Of a DNA stretch of 64,000 nucleotides, positions 42,601 through 47,949 are shown piece by piece. The notes under the pieces were generated by a model. That model saw nothing but the letters and a program-made list of their open reading frames with translations. It ran no database searches and was not told the DNA's origin. This stretch comes from Hetaerina americana (lineage: Eukaryota > Arthropoda > Insecta > Odonata > Calopterygidae). The position numbers were made by a program, and so were the translations under genes. The stretch's first letter is position 1. Every line of letters begins with the position of its first letter. The stretch covers positions 11,975,610-12,039,609 of the forward strand of contig JAKTNV010000014.1 of assembly GCA_022747635.1 (NCBI GenBank), read 5' to 3'.

Positions 42601-45332
42601 CCCTACAAACCAGTGAATTCTTTCATCAAGAGAATGTTAAAGCTAGACACTTTTAAAAATTCCTCACTTACTCCTGACAGTCATTTTTTACACTAATGAA
42701 CTTCTCAAGGGATTACATTTTAGAATTCAAATAGTTTAAGGAAGGGGACAATAGTTCAAATGAGAAATCTGTAACTTTTACTAATCATTTTGCCATGATA
42801 TTTTCAAGAGTCAAAGGGGCAAGTGAAAAACTATGCTATAACAGTAAGTAAATAGGAAAATACAAATCACAGTAAAAATCATGGAAACTTAAAATAACAA
42901 TAATACTTTCACTTTTCTTGAACAAGATTCACATTAACTCACATTCCTTTATTTAAAGCCAGAAGATAAACAGCTTGTAGAGACAAAATTATGTTTAGGA
43001 GTCAATTATTAGACTGCATTTAAGATTTCTAGAAAGTAAACTTTATTAACCAAGATTTTACCAACAATTGTATGGCCACCTTCTATCATTGTCAGTTGAA
43101 AGACACTCTTTGACTGATGATGGTGGGAGATTTCTACAGGAATAGTTCATAACCATTTATGTTAGTGTCCATTTAAATGCTTTTCAGCTTTTAGGGGAGG
43201 CATCCCACATCTATGGCCATTTGCAACACTAGGGATAGGTGAGTAATATGATAGAGGCAGAAAGATTCAGAAGATTTACATTCACGGATTAGAGGAAGGG
43301 TGGTCATAAACCCAGCATCTACTCAATATGAAAGGTACTAGGCCCGGTTAACGCGCAATCCAATCCCTTTAAACAGATAGCATACTTACTTATGGTATTC
43401 TCCATAACACACCCCAAGTAGGGATCATGATACCATAGAAAAAATTCTGCCATCTCCAGGATTTGAACCCAGGTCTTTGGAGTGGGAATTACTGTACATA
43501 TGCTTATCAATGACAAATTAAAATTTAATTCAGCAAATTTTTGTAAGAATAAAATCTCATTATACTTACATTCATGTCTATACAGTTTAAGTCCTCTAGT
43601 CCTCACCCACATTAATATCGAAAACAAGAAGAGAGGCCATATTATCTCCACAAGACATCTTAACTGAAAAATAAATCACATTTTACAACTTTAAGCATAT
43701 GTCAGAAAATAATGGCTTCATAAAAACGAACAGTGAGGCAACAAATACCAAATATAAAAATATGAACAACTAGATCCACAACTACCTTTATGCCAATTCA
43801 AAATTTATTGAGAGTACAATAGTATTCCTTCCACAAATTTTGTCCATTGTTTTCCTTTAAACTAATACATGAAATGGTGGATTTTATATACATTTTGGAA
43901 GGGTTGACCACATTTAAGACTTCACCTTTAAAATAGTTTGTCTACAGTGAGAATAAGTCACAAATAACAATAATATGGAATTTTGCTGAATGAATGTTCT
44001 GACATCTAAGGTAAAGTTGATCTATACACTCATAGACTAAGCCACTCAGGTATTGCAATGTGTCTGTCTTTAGAAATTTTCAGCTGATGACCATTTTGCA
44101 CTCTGAACAGGGAGTTAGGTTTTATTAAAATATTCTCTACCTTTAACTTATAATGCCGCAGGGTAAAATATGCTATATGTGAAGAGAAGGTGGGAAATAA
44201 AATGCAATAAAAAGTGAGTAAAATTAATATGGCACAAAGAATCCTGAAAATCACACATATAAGGAAACTAATAATTCAATGTATACCATGAATCTCAGAA
44301 ATATAAGACGGAGGTGACCTTAGATGCATGATTCTGAGAAGAAACCTTAATTAACAGTAGCAATGGAAACAAACATTATACAATAGCCCATCTAATGGAT
44401 GGCGAACCACATTTTCAGCATTCTAAACATAACTTTCGACCTAGGGACAGATATTTTGGGGATTTTGGTTCTTCAATATTGTTAAGAATAAATCAGGAAT
44501 CGCCACAGAAAAGATGAGTCACGCCACTGACAACACTTGATTGAAATACCTTCCTAGTGAGAAATAAATCCATAAGTGTAATATAACAATTTAAGATTGG
44601 GAAAACATTACAAACTAATTCAAGTTAATTAAATGAAGAATACAATGTATCTTTCCACTGTCTTAGACAGTGGAAAGATACATTGTATTCTTCATTCAAT
44701 TAAAATGAATTTCCACAAAGTTGAGCAGGGAACAATTGAAAATTCAAGGTAATAATTAAACCACTAACATTTGTGATCAATTTATGTTTGTACTTCATTT
44801 CAATAGCAATATTTACATTATGTTGAAAGGTCTTCAGCTACTATTAAAATGTATACTTCTCACAACAGCCTACTTAATTAGTATACCCATAATTATTATT
44901 GGATCTTATAATCCAATATTTTTATTGAAATATATATCACACAAGAACTACAGAGACTATTCGCATGCATTAATCCAATATGTGTTTATTTTATATTTCT
45001 ATCAAACAAAGATTTCAACATAATCGCCAATGGACATAATATTTTATTCCACCAACCACCATACTCCACCGTTCACCCAACATATCTTAAATTACTGCCA
45101 ATATAAGAGTTTAATCCTCAAAAAAGACCTAATTGTGAAATTTACTTTAAAATAATCTTTAAGGGGGTGGGGTATTTATTAAAACAAAATTTGCATAAAG
45201 GGTTATCCTGGGAGACATTTAAAACGTATGAAATCTTTGTTTACAATTGCATTATGCATGACTTACCTTTTGCCTTTTGCGGAGAATGAAATTTTTCCAT
45301 AAGAGAAGCTCTAGCTGAGAAAGAAACCCCAT
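1270..45332 (-). CDS. ABCA1-like: ABCA1/4/7-type ABC transporter, N-terminal half (exons 1-24; gene continues past window start)
   Basis: Twenty-four exons with GT/AG borders join in a continuous frame of 1330 codons. The order is the ABCA half-transporter order: cytoplasmic start ([15 protein letters not shown]), TM1 about residues 24-43, a large extracellular loop about 46-670 containing AMPSAG and a VTYKIR stretch, TM2-TM7 about 677-888, then NBD1. NBD1 shows Walker A GHNGAGKT (979-986), Q-loop CPQHN (Q1026), signature LSGGMQ (1078-1083), Walker B VVLDE (D1102, E1103), D-loop SGVD and H-loop H1134. The linker ends at [11 protein letters not shown]. Family knowledge: ABCA1/4/7 proteins move phospholipids, sterols or retinoid-lipids across membranes using ATP. 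The LRKRQK and [14 protein letters not shown] stretches resemble ABCA1/ABCA4/ABCA7 rather than ABCA2 or ABCA3. The symbol is provisional because TMD2 and NBD2 are outside the window. All catalytic motifs of NBD1 are intact, so the gene looks functional. Confidence 0.96.
1557..2004. other. ABCA intron 23; nothing recognised
   Basis: AT-rich intron sequence without repeats or open frames of note. Confidence 0.6.
2005..2083 (-). CDS. ABCA1-like: ABCA exon 23 (post-NBD1 linker)
   Basis: 79 bases, residues 1209-1235, phase 0 to phase 1. The Gly/Asp-rich sequence ([19 protein letters not shown]) lies in the poorly conserved linker, where ABCA proteins differ in length. Support comes from acceptor GTTGCAG, donor GTATTT and phase continuity rather than similarity. 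It could be an alternative exon only if its loss were compensated, since 79 is not a multiple of three. Confidence 0.75.
2084..3783. other. ABCA intron 22; nothing recognised
   Basis: AT-rich. A purine-rich plus strand at about 2560-2800 makes long spurious minus-strand frames. No transposon ends or RNA genes seen. Confidence 0.6.
3784..4031 (-). CDS. ABCA1-like: ABCA exon 22 (NBD1 end, H-loop)
   Basis: 248 bases, residues 1126-1208, phase 1 to phase 0. [20 protein letters not shown] carries the H-loop histidine (1134). Then come [17 protein letters not shown] and the [13 protein letters not shown] linker start. Acceptor TTTCAG, donor GTAAGA. Confidence 0.96.
4032..5417. other. ABCA intron 21; nothing recognised
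   Basis: AT-rich and CpG-poor, with a short CTG-rich patch (GTGCTGTGCTGTG, about 5270-5310). No gene or element recognised. Confidence 0.6.
5418..5695 (-). CDS. ABCA1-like: ABCA exon 21 (NBD1, signature and Walker B)
   Basis: 278 bases, residues 1033-1126, phase 2 to phase 1. It holds [15 protein letters not shown], the signature [10 protein letters not shown], Walker B with catalytic Glu ([12 protein letters not shown]) and SRRSIWELL. All catalytic residues are intact. Acceptor TTTTTAG, donor GTAAAT. Confidence 0.97.
5696..7068. other. ABCA intron 20; contains a TA microsatellite
   Basis: Apart from the TA tract at 6552-6689, described separately, the intron is featureless AT-rich sequence. 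Confidence 0.6.
6620..6689. repeat. (TA)n microsatellite flanked by an inverted repeat
   Basis: A TA run of about 48 bases is bracketed by TTATGGAATTA on the left and TAATTCCATAA on the right, so the whole 70 bases is a palindrome able to form a cruciform. Irregular AT repeats extend left to 6552. Confidence 0.9.
7069..7200 (-). CDS. ABCA1-like: ABCA exon 20 (NBD1, Q-loop)
   Basis: 132 bases, residues 989-1033, phase 2 to phase 2. It reads (I)[18 protein letters not shown] and [13 protein letters not shown], the Q-loop with Q1026. The split codon gives Ile where ABCA1 has Met after TTT. Acceptor TTCTAG, donor GTGAGT. Confidence 0.96.
7201..7828. other. ABCA intron 19; nothing recognised
   Basis: AT-rich, with a pyrimidine-rich stretch near 7665-7745. 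No element ends visible. Confidence 0.6.
7829..8132 (-). CDS. ABCA1-like: ABCA exon 19 (NBD1 start, Walker A)
   Basis: 304 bases, residues 888-989, phase 1 to phase 2. It begins [20 protein letters not shown], passes a short Ser/Asp-rich spacer, then [19 protein letters not shown], and ends in [12 protein letters not shown]. The invariant Walker A lysine and threonines are present. Acceptor TTTTCAG, donor GTGAGT. Confidence 0.97.
8133..8859. other. ABCA intron 18; nothing recognised
   Basis: The exon 19 frame stays open to 8340 into this intron, but ABCA continuity and the TTTTCAG acceptor at 8133 show it is intronic. Confidence 0.65.
8860..9064 (-). CDS. ABCA1-like: ABCA exon 18 (TM6-TM7)
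   Basis: 205 bases, residues 820-888, leaving in phase 1. It encodes [25 protein letters not shown] and WYIETVFPG, direct counterparts of the ABCA1 motifs before NBD1. Acceptor CTTTCAG, donor GTAAGA. Confidence 0.96.
9065..10309. other. ABCA intron 17; contains a SINE-B copy
   Basis: Holds the SINE at 9651-9913. The rest is AT-rich with no recognised content. Confidence 0.6.
9651..9913 (-). mobile_element. tRNA-derived SINE, family B, copy 1 (5' truncated)
   Basis: Read on the minus strand it has a B box (GGGTTCAAATCC), then GTGGTGAATATTTTTCAG, a central GGGACGTTAAGCTGCGGACC block and the GACCTCAGCTGTCGGTC 3' part, ending in CTGCTACTAC. The A-box half of the head is missing. About 260 bases share high identity with the copy at 31206. 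Confidence 0.85.
10310..10531 (-). CDS. ABCA1-like: ABCA exon 17 (TM4-TM5)
   Basis: 222 bases, 74 codons, phase 0 on both sides (residues 746-819). It contains [36 protein letters not shown] and [14 protein letters not shown], in the family's order. Acceptor ATTACAG, donor GTGAGT. Confidence 0.96.
10532..11908. other. ABCA intron 16; contains a fragment of exon 16
   Basis: Mostly AT-rich and empty, except for the 27-base exact copy of exon 16 at 11668-11694. Confidence 0.65.
11668..11694 (-). repeat. 27-base exact copy of part of exon 16 inside intron 16
   Basis: The 27 bases are identical to exon 16 at 11995-12021, which encode RETMKAMGL of the coupling helix. Read on the minus strand the frame is kept and then continues as INGYINSG. 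Flanks do not match exon 16. This is either a relic of a duplicated exon or a tiny duplicative insertion. Confidence 0.85.
11909..12131 (-). CDS. ABCA1-like: ABCA exon 16 (TM2, coupling helix, TM3)
   Basis: 223 bases, residues 671-745, leaving in phase 0. [23 protein letters not shown] forms TM2, [15 protein letters not shown] (702-716) is the cytoplasmic coupling helix, and [17 protein letters not shown] starts TM3. Acceptor TTCACAG, donor GTAAGT. A 27-base exact copy of its coupling-helix segment lies in the next intron. Confidence 0.96.
12347..12456 (-). CDS. ABCA1-like: ABCA exon 15 (end of extracellular domain 1)
   Basis: 110 bases, residues 635-671, phase 0 to phase 2. [13 protein letters not shown] and [13 protein letters not shown] are the family's pre-TM2 motif (QMPYPC in ABCA1). 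Acceptor ATTTAG, donor GTAAGT. Confidence 0.94.
12457..12878. other. ABCA intron 14; nothing recognised
   Basis: Short AT-rich intron with many ATCAATC words and no recognised element. Confidence 0.6.
12879..12999 (-). CDS. ABCA1-like: ABCA exon 14 (extracellular domain 1)
   Basis: 121 bases, residues 594-634, phase 2 to phase 0. It encodes [14 protein letters not shown] and ends in [10 protein letters not shown], matching MDIDNVERTNKIKD and GGFAYLQ. Acceptor ATTACAG, donor GTATGA. Confidence 0.94.
13000..13610. other. ABCA intron 13; nothing recognised
   Basis: AT-rich. A 76-codon minus-strand frame at 12980-13210 overlaps exon 14 in another frame and has no family similarity. Confidence 0.6.
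13611..13780 (-). CDS. ABCA1-like: ABCA exon 13 (extracellular domain 1, VTYKIR)
   Basis: 170 bases, residues 538-594, phase 0 to phase 2. It has [20 protein letters not shown] and [12 protein letters not shown], matching in order the CVNLNKLEP, FWAGIVF and ELPHHVKYKIR blocks of ABCA1. Acceptor TTTTCAG, donor GTATGT. Confidence 0.94.
13965..14052 (-). CDS. ABCA1-like: ABCA exon 12 (extracellular domain 1)
   Basis: 88 bases, residues 508-537, phase 2 to phase 0. [20 protein letters not shown] corresponds to the TWREAFNETNQAI region of ABCA1. Acceptor ATTCAG, donor GTAAGT. Confidence 0.88.
14053..14505. other. ABCA intron 11; contains a 76-bp MITE
   Basis: The only recognisable content is the palindromic element at 14170-14245. 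Confidence 0.65.
14170..14245. mobile_element. Palindromic mariner-type MITE (76 bp, TA target duplication)
   Basis: It starts CAGGGTGCGGCAACATAACT and ends with the near-perfect complement AGTTATGTTGCCACACCCTG, separated by a short A/T-rich middle. TA dinucleotides flank both ends (14168-14169 and 14246-14247). The TA duplication and CAGGGTG ends are typical of Tc1/mariner non-autonomous elements. Confidence 0.85.
14506..14606 (-). CDS. ABCA1-like: ABCA exon 11 (extracellular domain 1)
   Basis: 101 bases, residues 475-508, phase 0 to phase 2. It encodes [19 protein letters not shown] and on to SLVN, a variable part of ECD1. Acceptor CTTTCAG, donor GTAATT. Supported mainly by splice signals and phase. 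Confidence 0.85.
14607..16543. other. ABCA intron 10; contains a LINE remnant
   Basis: The right half is the LINE fragment at about 15440-16490. The left half, about 14610-15430, is AT-rich without recognised content. Confidence 0.65.
15440..16490 (+). pseudogene. Non-LTR retrotransposon (LINE) reverse-transcriptase remnant, internally deleted
   Basis: The first frame (to 15980) has [36 protein letters not shown] and [16 protein letters not shown], the fingers part of a LINE reverse transcriptase. A junction near 15980 then jumps to [49 protein letters not shown] and WRRME, the C-terminal thumb/tail region. The palm with the catalytic ADD box is missing. Later frames contain stops. It is antisense to ABCA, in intron 10. 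Confidence 0.85.
16544..16721 (-). CDS. ABCA1-like: ABCA exon 10 (extracellular domain 1)
   Basis: 178 bases, residues 415-474, leaving in phase 0. It begins [17 protein letters not shown], very close to the ABCA1 motif after the KPLL stretch. Acceptor AAAG|GGG has a poor pyrimidine tract but is forced by the frame; donor GTAAAT. Confidence 0.92.
16844..17005 (-). CDS. ABCA1-like: ABCA exon 9 (extracellular domain 1)
   Basis: 162 bases, residues 361-415, phase 2 to phase 2. It contains [12 protein letters not shown] and LWNMVKPFV, the counterparts of the PYCNDLMKNLES and WKALKPLL regions. Two overlapping donors exist. GTGAAA at 16843 keeps the frame and is chosen; GTGAGG five bases earlier would break it. 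Confidence 0.92.
17006..17773. other. ABCA intron 8; nothing recognised
   Basis: AT-rich, CpG-poor intron without recognised repeats. Confidence 0.6.
17774..17950 (-). CDS. ABCA1-like: ABCA exon 8 (extracellular domain 1)
   Basis: 177 bases, residues 302-361, phase 2 to phase 2. It includes [18 protein letters not shown] and GGGQS, comparable with the VCGHPEGGG region of ABCA1. Acceptor TTTGCAG, donor GTAAGC. Confidence 0.9.
17951..23697. other. ABCA intron 7 (5.7 kb); nearly featureless
   Basis: Old, AT-rich, CpG-poor sequence. The only structure seen is a cluster of GTCAC words at 20890-21045 and a small GC-richer patch near 21225-21290. No nested gene or intact element was recognised on either strand. 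Confidence 0.6.
20890..21045. repeat. Degenerate cluster of GTCACTG-type words
   Basis: AGTCAC, AGAGTCAC, AAAGTCACAG, AGAGTCACTTGG, AAGTCACTGGG, GATCACTGG, GTCACCAGG and AGAGTCACTGG follow each other within about 155 bases. This looks like a decayed short tandem repeat of unit about 12-16 bases. Single related words (CAGTGAC, TCACTGG) are scattered through the surrounding 1.5 kb. Confidence 0.5.
23698..23825 (-). CDS. ABCA1-like: ABCA exon 7 (extracellular domain 1)
   Basis: 128 bases, residues 260-302, phase 0 to phase 2. It encodes [20 protein letters not shown]; the WNEWSEM part matches the SWSDM region of ABCA1. Acceptor TGTACAG, donor GTAAG. The internal ATG is not a start, because the frame joins exon 6. 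Confidence 0.9.
23955..24874 (-). mobile_element. Rearranged DD34D mariner with long (about 200 bp) inverted ends
   Basis: TA duplications flank a 920-bp unit with ends CGAGGGCAATTC and GAATCGCCCTCA. The minus strand carries two transposase frames: 24631-24413 ([30 protein letters not shown]; the DNA-binding part) and 24444-24052 ([27 protein letters not shown], ending [12 protein letters not shown]). The two Asp residues are 34 apart, as in D,D34D mariners. The segment holding the first catalytic Asp is deleted. At the right end, instead of the transposase 5' end, an inverted copy of the C-terminal coding region and 3' terminal sequence is present (plus-strand [15 protein letters not shown], ending DDYVEK). 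It is dead as an autonomous element. Confidence 0.88.
25985..26210 (+). mobile_element. tRNA-derived SINE, family A, decayed copy
   Basis: GTAGCTGGAGCAATAAACTA and CTGGCCAGAGGGCCCTGG, followed by a damaged B box (GGTTTCTAATC), align with the copies at 554-851 and 59343. The later CCTGGGAAACC and CAAGGAACT words also line up. CpG sites of the better copies have mostly become TG or CA. Confidence 0.65.
26828..27019 (-). CDS. ABCA1-like: ABCA exon 6 (extracellular domain 1)
   Basis: 192 bases, exactly 64 codons in phase 0 on both sides (residues 196-259). It contains [10 protein letters not shown] and [14 protein letters not shown], the latter equivalent to the SELCGLPREKL region of ABCA1. Acceptor ATTTCAG; donor GTAATTG is slightly weak. 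Confidence 0.92.
27020..29641. other. ABCA intron 5; contains a LINE remnant
   Basis: Most of the intron between about 27500 and 28900 is a decayed LINE. Nothing else recognised. Confidence 0.65.
27500..28900 (+). pseudogene. Decayed LINE reverse-transcriptase remnant
   Basis: Translated with frame changes, the plus strand gives [21 protein letters not shown] followed by [14 protein letters not shown], then KVVKFADE (the ADD catalytic box, second Asp changed), [27 protein letters not shown] and a C-terminal tail near MLDGLKVGR. The order is that of a LINE ORF2 and resembles the remnant at 15440. Many stops and frameshifts show great age. Confidence 0.7.
29642..29778 (-). CDS. ABCA1-like: ABCA exon 5 (extracellular domain 1)
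   Basis: 137 bases, residues 150-195, entering in phase 1 and leaving in phase 0. It encodes [12 protein letters not shown] and ends in LLLQNISL. It aligns by pattern with the ABCA1 stretch around DFLVDNETFSG and YHNLSLP. Acceptor CTTTCAG, donor GTAAG. Confidence 0.9.
31206..31510 (-). mobile_element. tRNA-derived SINE, family B, copy 2 (most complete)
   Basis: The minus-strand head GGGGATCGGGTGGCTATCG and CTGGCTTCCTACCCAGAGGG carries the A box, and GGGTTCAAATCC is the B box. The central block contains GGGACGTTAAGTTGCGGACC. The 3' end is TACTACTACTACTA, a simple-repeat tail. This is the reference copy for the other three. Confidence 0.9.
33136..33217. repeat. 32-bp minisatellite, about 2.6 copies
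   Basis: Units start at 33136, 33168 and 33200 and share CAGTTTGACCACCT followed by TACCAGCT and AGACC or ACACC. The third copy is cut after CAGTTTGACCACCT. Confidence 0.9.
34740..35110 (-). pseudogene. Possible LINE tail fragment
   Basis: Purine-rich when read on the minus strand, with broken frames giving words such as MEGIMMG and KRIDL that recall the LINE C-terminal tail (EGKxxGxRxRGR-like). Very weak; it could simply be a polypyrimidine-rich stretch. Confidence 0.25.
35667..35923 (-). mobile_element. tRNA-derived SINE, family B, copy 3 (internally deleted)
   Basis: It shares the GACCTTAGCTGTCGGTCGCC 3' part and the TTGGCGCCTTTCG block with the 31206 copy. The GGGACGTTAA block is damaged, and bases corresponding to the TCACTCAAAG region are missing. 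The head shows the CTTCCCACCGAGAGGGCC remnant. Confidence 0.85.
37843..38080 (-). other. Open frame ending at a splice-donor-like site, next to a SINE head
   Basis: About 80 codons are open from an ATG at 38080 to GG|GTAAGA at about 37841. The protein ([36 protein letters not shown]) resembles nothing I know. The 5' end overlaps the tail of a SINE. It does not join exon 5 in phase. Possibly an exonised SINE segment, more likely chance. Confidence 0.2.
38070..38158 (-). mobile_element. tRNA-derived SINE head, family E
   Basis: The minus strand reads ACCGTGGTATAACTGGCG (A-box TGGTATAACTGG) and later CCACTCAGGGCGGATGA. The B box is degraded (AGCTACTAATCCC against GGTTCGAATCCC). The body beyond the head is not clear. 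Confidence 0.55.
39885..40033 (-). CDS. ABCA1-like: ABCA exon 4 (extracellular domain 1)
   Basis: 149 bases, residues 100-150, leaving in phase 1. The charged helical sequence ([17 protein letters not shown]) fits the coiled part of ECD1 after the AMPSAG region. Acceptor TTTGTAG, donor GTAAGT. It is followed by the largest intron in the window, about 10.1 kb. Confidence 0.9.
40034..41546. other. ABCA intron 3; contains a decayed SINE-A
   Basis: Apart from the SINE at 40230-40437 the intron is AT-rich with no recognised content. Confidence 0.6.
40230..40437 (+). mobile_element. tRNA-derived SINE, family A, decayed copy
   Basis: GGTGCTGAGTAGCATAGTGA and AACCAGTTTCATATAAGG stand where the A and B boxes would be. 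The downstream GGAAAGAAACTGGCTCCC, ATTTCACTCATCA and GAACTTGGTATGA line up with the 59343 copy. Confidence 0.6.
41547..41685 (-). CDS. ABCA1-like: ABCA exon 3 (start of extracellular domain 1)
   Basis: 139 bases, residues 54-100, leaving in phase 2. It contains [15 protein letters not shown], nearly the family motif, and a Cys pair in [11 protein letters not shown] that matches the extracellular cysteines after TM1 in vertebrate homologues. Acceptor CTTACAG, donor GTAAGT. Confidence 0.94.
41686..43569. other. ABCA intron 2; contains a decayed SINE-B and a leucine-rich open frame
   Basis: The SINE is at 43189-43497. At 41920-42141 a 73-codon minus-strand frame reads [17 protein letters not shown] and [18 protein letters not shown], reminiscent of a leucine-rich repeat, but it has no intact context. 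Confidence 0.55.
43189..43497 (-). mobile_element. tRNA-derived SINE, family B, copy 4 (most diverged)
   Basis: TTAGGGGAGG, CATTTGCAACACTAGGGAT, AGTAGGGATCATGATACCAT and GGATTTGAACCCAGG match the 31206 copy in the same order. A B box (GGGTTCAAATCC, minus strand) is intact, while most CpGs have decayed. Confidence 0.75.
43570..43663 (-). CDS. ABCA1-like: ABCA exon 2 (TM1, residues 23-54)
   Basis: 94 bases, entering in phase 0 and leaving in phase 1. It encodes [20 protein letters not shown], the first membrane span, followed by [11 protein letters not shown]. Acceptor TTTTTCAG and donor GTAAG flank it. The codon for the next Cys (54) is split into exon 3, rebuilding the HEC motif of ABCA1 and ABCA4. 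Confidence 0.94.
43664..45266. other. ABCA intron 1; contains a long hairpin
   Basis: AT-rich and mostly CpG-poor. The hairpin at 44625-44703 is the only recognisable structure. Confidence 0.6.
44625..44703. repeat. Near-perfect hairpin, 39-base arms, one-base loop
   Basis: Arms 44632-44663 and 44665-44696 are perfectly complementary over 32 bases. After a single mismatch the pairing continues six more bases on each side (AATTAA). A one-base loop is too tight for a pre-microRNA. A palindrome this clean suggests a recent event, such as template switching, or a fold-back element. Confidence 0.92.
45267..45332 (-). CDS. ABCA1-like: ABCA exon 1 (start codon, residues 1-22)
   Basis: It encodes [20 protein letters not shown] plus QK, the cytoplasmic stub typical of ABCA proteins. 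The start has A at -3 and G at +4, and an in-frame TGA lies 12 bases upstream, so this ATG is the first possible one in frame. The exon ends in phase 0 at a consensus donor (AG|GTAAGT, 45261-45266 on the plus strand). An apparent acceptor at 45379-45380 suggests that the exon begins at 45378 with a 46-base 5' UTR spliced from farther upstream. Confidence 0.95.
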
Positions 45333-47587
45333 TTTTCTATTTGTCCTTCACTGAATTTGGCTTCCCTGGTGCCATTTCCTGCTTGATTAAAATTGCAGAT
45401 TTAAGAAAAGGTCAGCGACAAAATTGTTATATTCAAATAAAACCATAATGAATAGAATAAGTATGTTCACGAAATTAGATCATTTCAATATTTTGAACAA
45501 CTTCACTGCCCACCAGCTCGGCCGGATAGGAGGAATAAAATCGCCGACTTAAAATTTATTTCACGGTTTGAAGGTATCTCAATCCAGATTTAACAAAGTA
45601 ATTCAGCATACTTCTAAATGAATATAGTTTCTAACGATAATATACAATGGTTTGGAAAAACATTTACGATGCTAAACTGATATTCATAAAAATGATTCAC
45701 GAGAAACACTATTTAAACGTCGCCGTAAATTTCTGCGAGATAACTGATAAGGCATTTAATTTTGAAAACATGACATATGAAAAGAATCAAATGTAAATAA
45801 ACAATATAAAATTCAAAAATGCAAATTCAAGCTGAAAACCATACATAAATTTCTACAATTTGGAAAAAGTGTTTTTTGTGAATGAGTGACAGGCTGTGAC
45901 TACTTCACACCGCCAATCATTTATCGGTTCAAGAATCATAAAGCCCCTATAGCTATGGACTTACACTAATACATAATCTCACAAGGTAACTAAATGAAAT
46001 CATTCACGCCTTAGTGATGCTAAACCTCTTATAAACTGATTTCATTCAGCTTGACTAGTACCCCTCCAGCAGAAGACACTCATTTTAGCGAGTTGACAGT
46101 AGTTCCATCTACCTTCCCAAGGTCAAATTACGTCATTACCGCGGTGCGAATGAATATGTGAAAGCGAACAACTTGAAACCTCGGTCATGACCTTTTTTGT
46201 ATCGAAGTTACATATGTTATCAAGCAGCCCAGCAAGGTACCGCTATTAAAAATATATTATGAACATGAAAAGAAACTCAAGACTAAATTCGAATGGTATC
46301 TTGCATGCATGAACTCTGACTATTTTATCGTAGTGGTGAAATATATTGATGTTAAAATCATTGCGAAACAGGTACAGAGAATTAGTGATTACTTTAAGCC
46401 CTTCGCCAACAATATAGCCACTAAAAGTTGAGAATATACTGGCATAAATGAGAGGGAAAGGACTTAATTTGGCTTTCACCTAGATATTTTATCGGTCACG
46501 GTCTTAACGCTCTACTTCATAGATACGTTGGTATGCTTCCGGCCGAGTAGGCGCTTGAATATATTTTTTTAATTCCCGGTCTTAAGGGATACCAGGGTGC
46601 CAAAGGAATATATCAAATTCTTCATTCAAAACTAATTCAAATATAATTCTGTTTTCTCAAAACTAACGAAAGCTTCTATTGATTACAAAATGCGATCAAA
46701 TTTTAAGTGAGAGAATGCTCTAAGAATTGTTCCGGCGAAATTTTTCCTGCGTCAATTCAAGCAGAGCCGTTTTCGGATCATTAAAGGCGTGAAAAGGTTT
46801 TTTACTTAGATAAAATAGAATACTCAGGGATAGGTTAGTTACAGTTTGACGGGGAAGCCTAATTCCAATATTCAGTGAAGAAGGAATAAATATTGGTTGG
46901 TAAAACTGAACAGTGGAGGATGAAGGTTCATTGGACTTTGATCGTATTGTTGAATAGTATTCGCGAACGCCATGTTTGTAAACCAGTATCGTATATTAAA
47001 ATTAATTGCAAACGTCTGCATCAGAAGACGAGGCCAATTTATCCACATTTTTATGAAGCAGAATCAATTAGAAATACTACATAAGCTAACCGTCCAATTC
47101 AGCTACCGCTGCTTATTATTAGTAGTGATATTAGAATGCACATTTCAGAAAAAGAAGCCAAAGAAAGCTACAAACAACATCTGCCAAATAGAAAAAGTGA
47201 AAAATACTCGAGCGAGGCTGGCCTTTTAACAGCTGTTGGAGGCATGCGAAAAACATGATGGAACCCGAAAAAAATGAGGAAAGATCAGAAAGATGGAAAA
47301 AAAAGCGACACTCACAAAATAATTGAAGCCGTGGGTAGAAATATGTTCGAAAGGAGAAAGTGAATTGTGGAGAAATTACTAGATTATTTGGGGTAGATAA
47401 TAGACAAGAGCGTCAAAACGAAACGAAACTTGGCAAAATAAAAAGATAAAAGAAATTAAATTGGCCTCAAAATAAAGAAATATTTGGAGAAGCTGTTTTA
47501 GACAATGAACTAACAAACCTATAGAGGGAAAAAACGAGATGAGAACAGCCAAATAATAATTCAAACGTATAAAAGATTAATATATAG
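45333..47587. other. ABCA 5' leader and upstream region; no gene
   Basis: 45333-45378 is probably 5' UTR. From about 45480 CpG becomes common, marking the end of the CpG-poor gene body. No TATA box at a convincing place and no other gene was recognised. Confidence 0.55.
45337..45375 (-). promoter_or_regulatory. Upstream ORF of 12 codons in the ABCA 5' leader
   Basis: An ATG at 45375 opens a 12-codon reading frame (MAPGKPNSVKDK) whose TAG ends only four bases before the main ATG at 45332. It is in a different frame from the main ORF. Such spacing is known to favour termination and reinitiation, or to dampen main-frame translation. It matters only if the leader exon reaches at least 45375; the likely acceptor at 45379 would include it. 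Confidence 0.55.
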
Positions 47588-47680
47588 GCTAGTTTTAAAT
47601 TACAAAAATATAGTATAGTATAGGCCAGTCTTGAATTGAGAAATTATAGTATATTGGCTAGTCCTATATTGAAAAATACT
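47588..47680. repeat. Degenerate tandem repeat, about three 33-36-bp units
   Basis: Three units begin GGCTAGTTTTAAATT, GGCCAGTCTTGAATT and GGCTAGTCCTATATT, each followed by an A-rich stretch; the first two end in TATAGTATA. Confidence 0.75.
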
Positions 47681-47949
47681 TTGTACACAAATATTTGAAG
47701 AGGAATATACTGTTGATAAAGGAGATACAAAATAGTGAGGATTTAATGCAGCGAATAAGAGCTGGCGTGTGCACAATTTTCCATGAATCGATGGTATCGC
47801 TTCGGAGTCCGTTCAACATGCGTGGGGGAAGACAAACGTCACTGACTAATCAATGACGTATAATCGATGAGTGATACGCAAACGCGAAAGTAGAAGAGAA
47901 TAATAGCGCTTTTTCTTATACGAGGAGTTCAAGAGCTTGAAAACATTTT

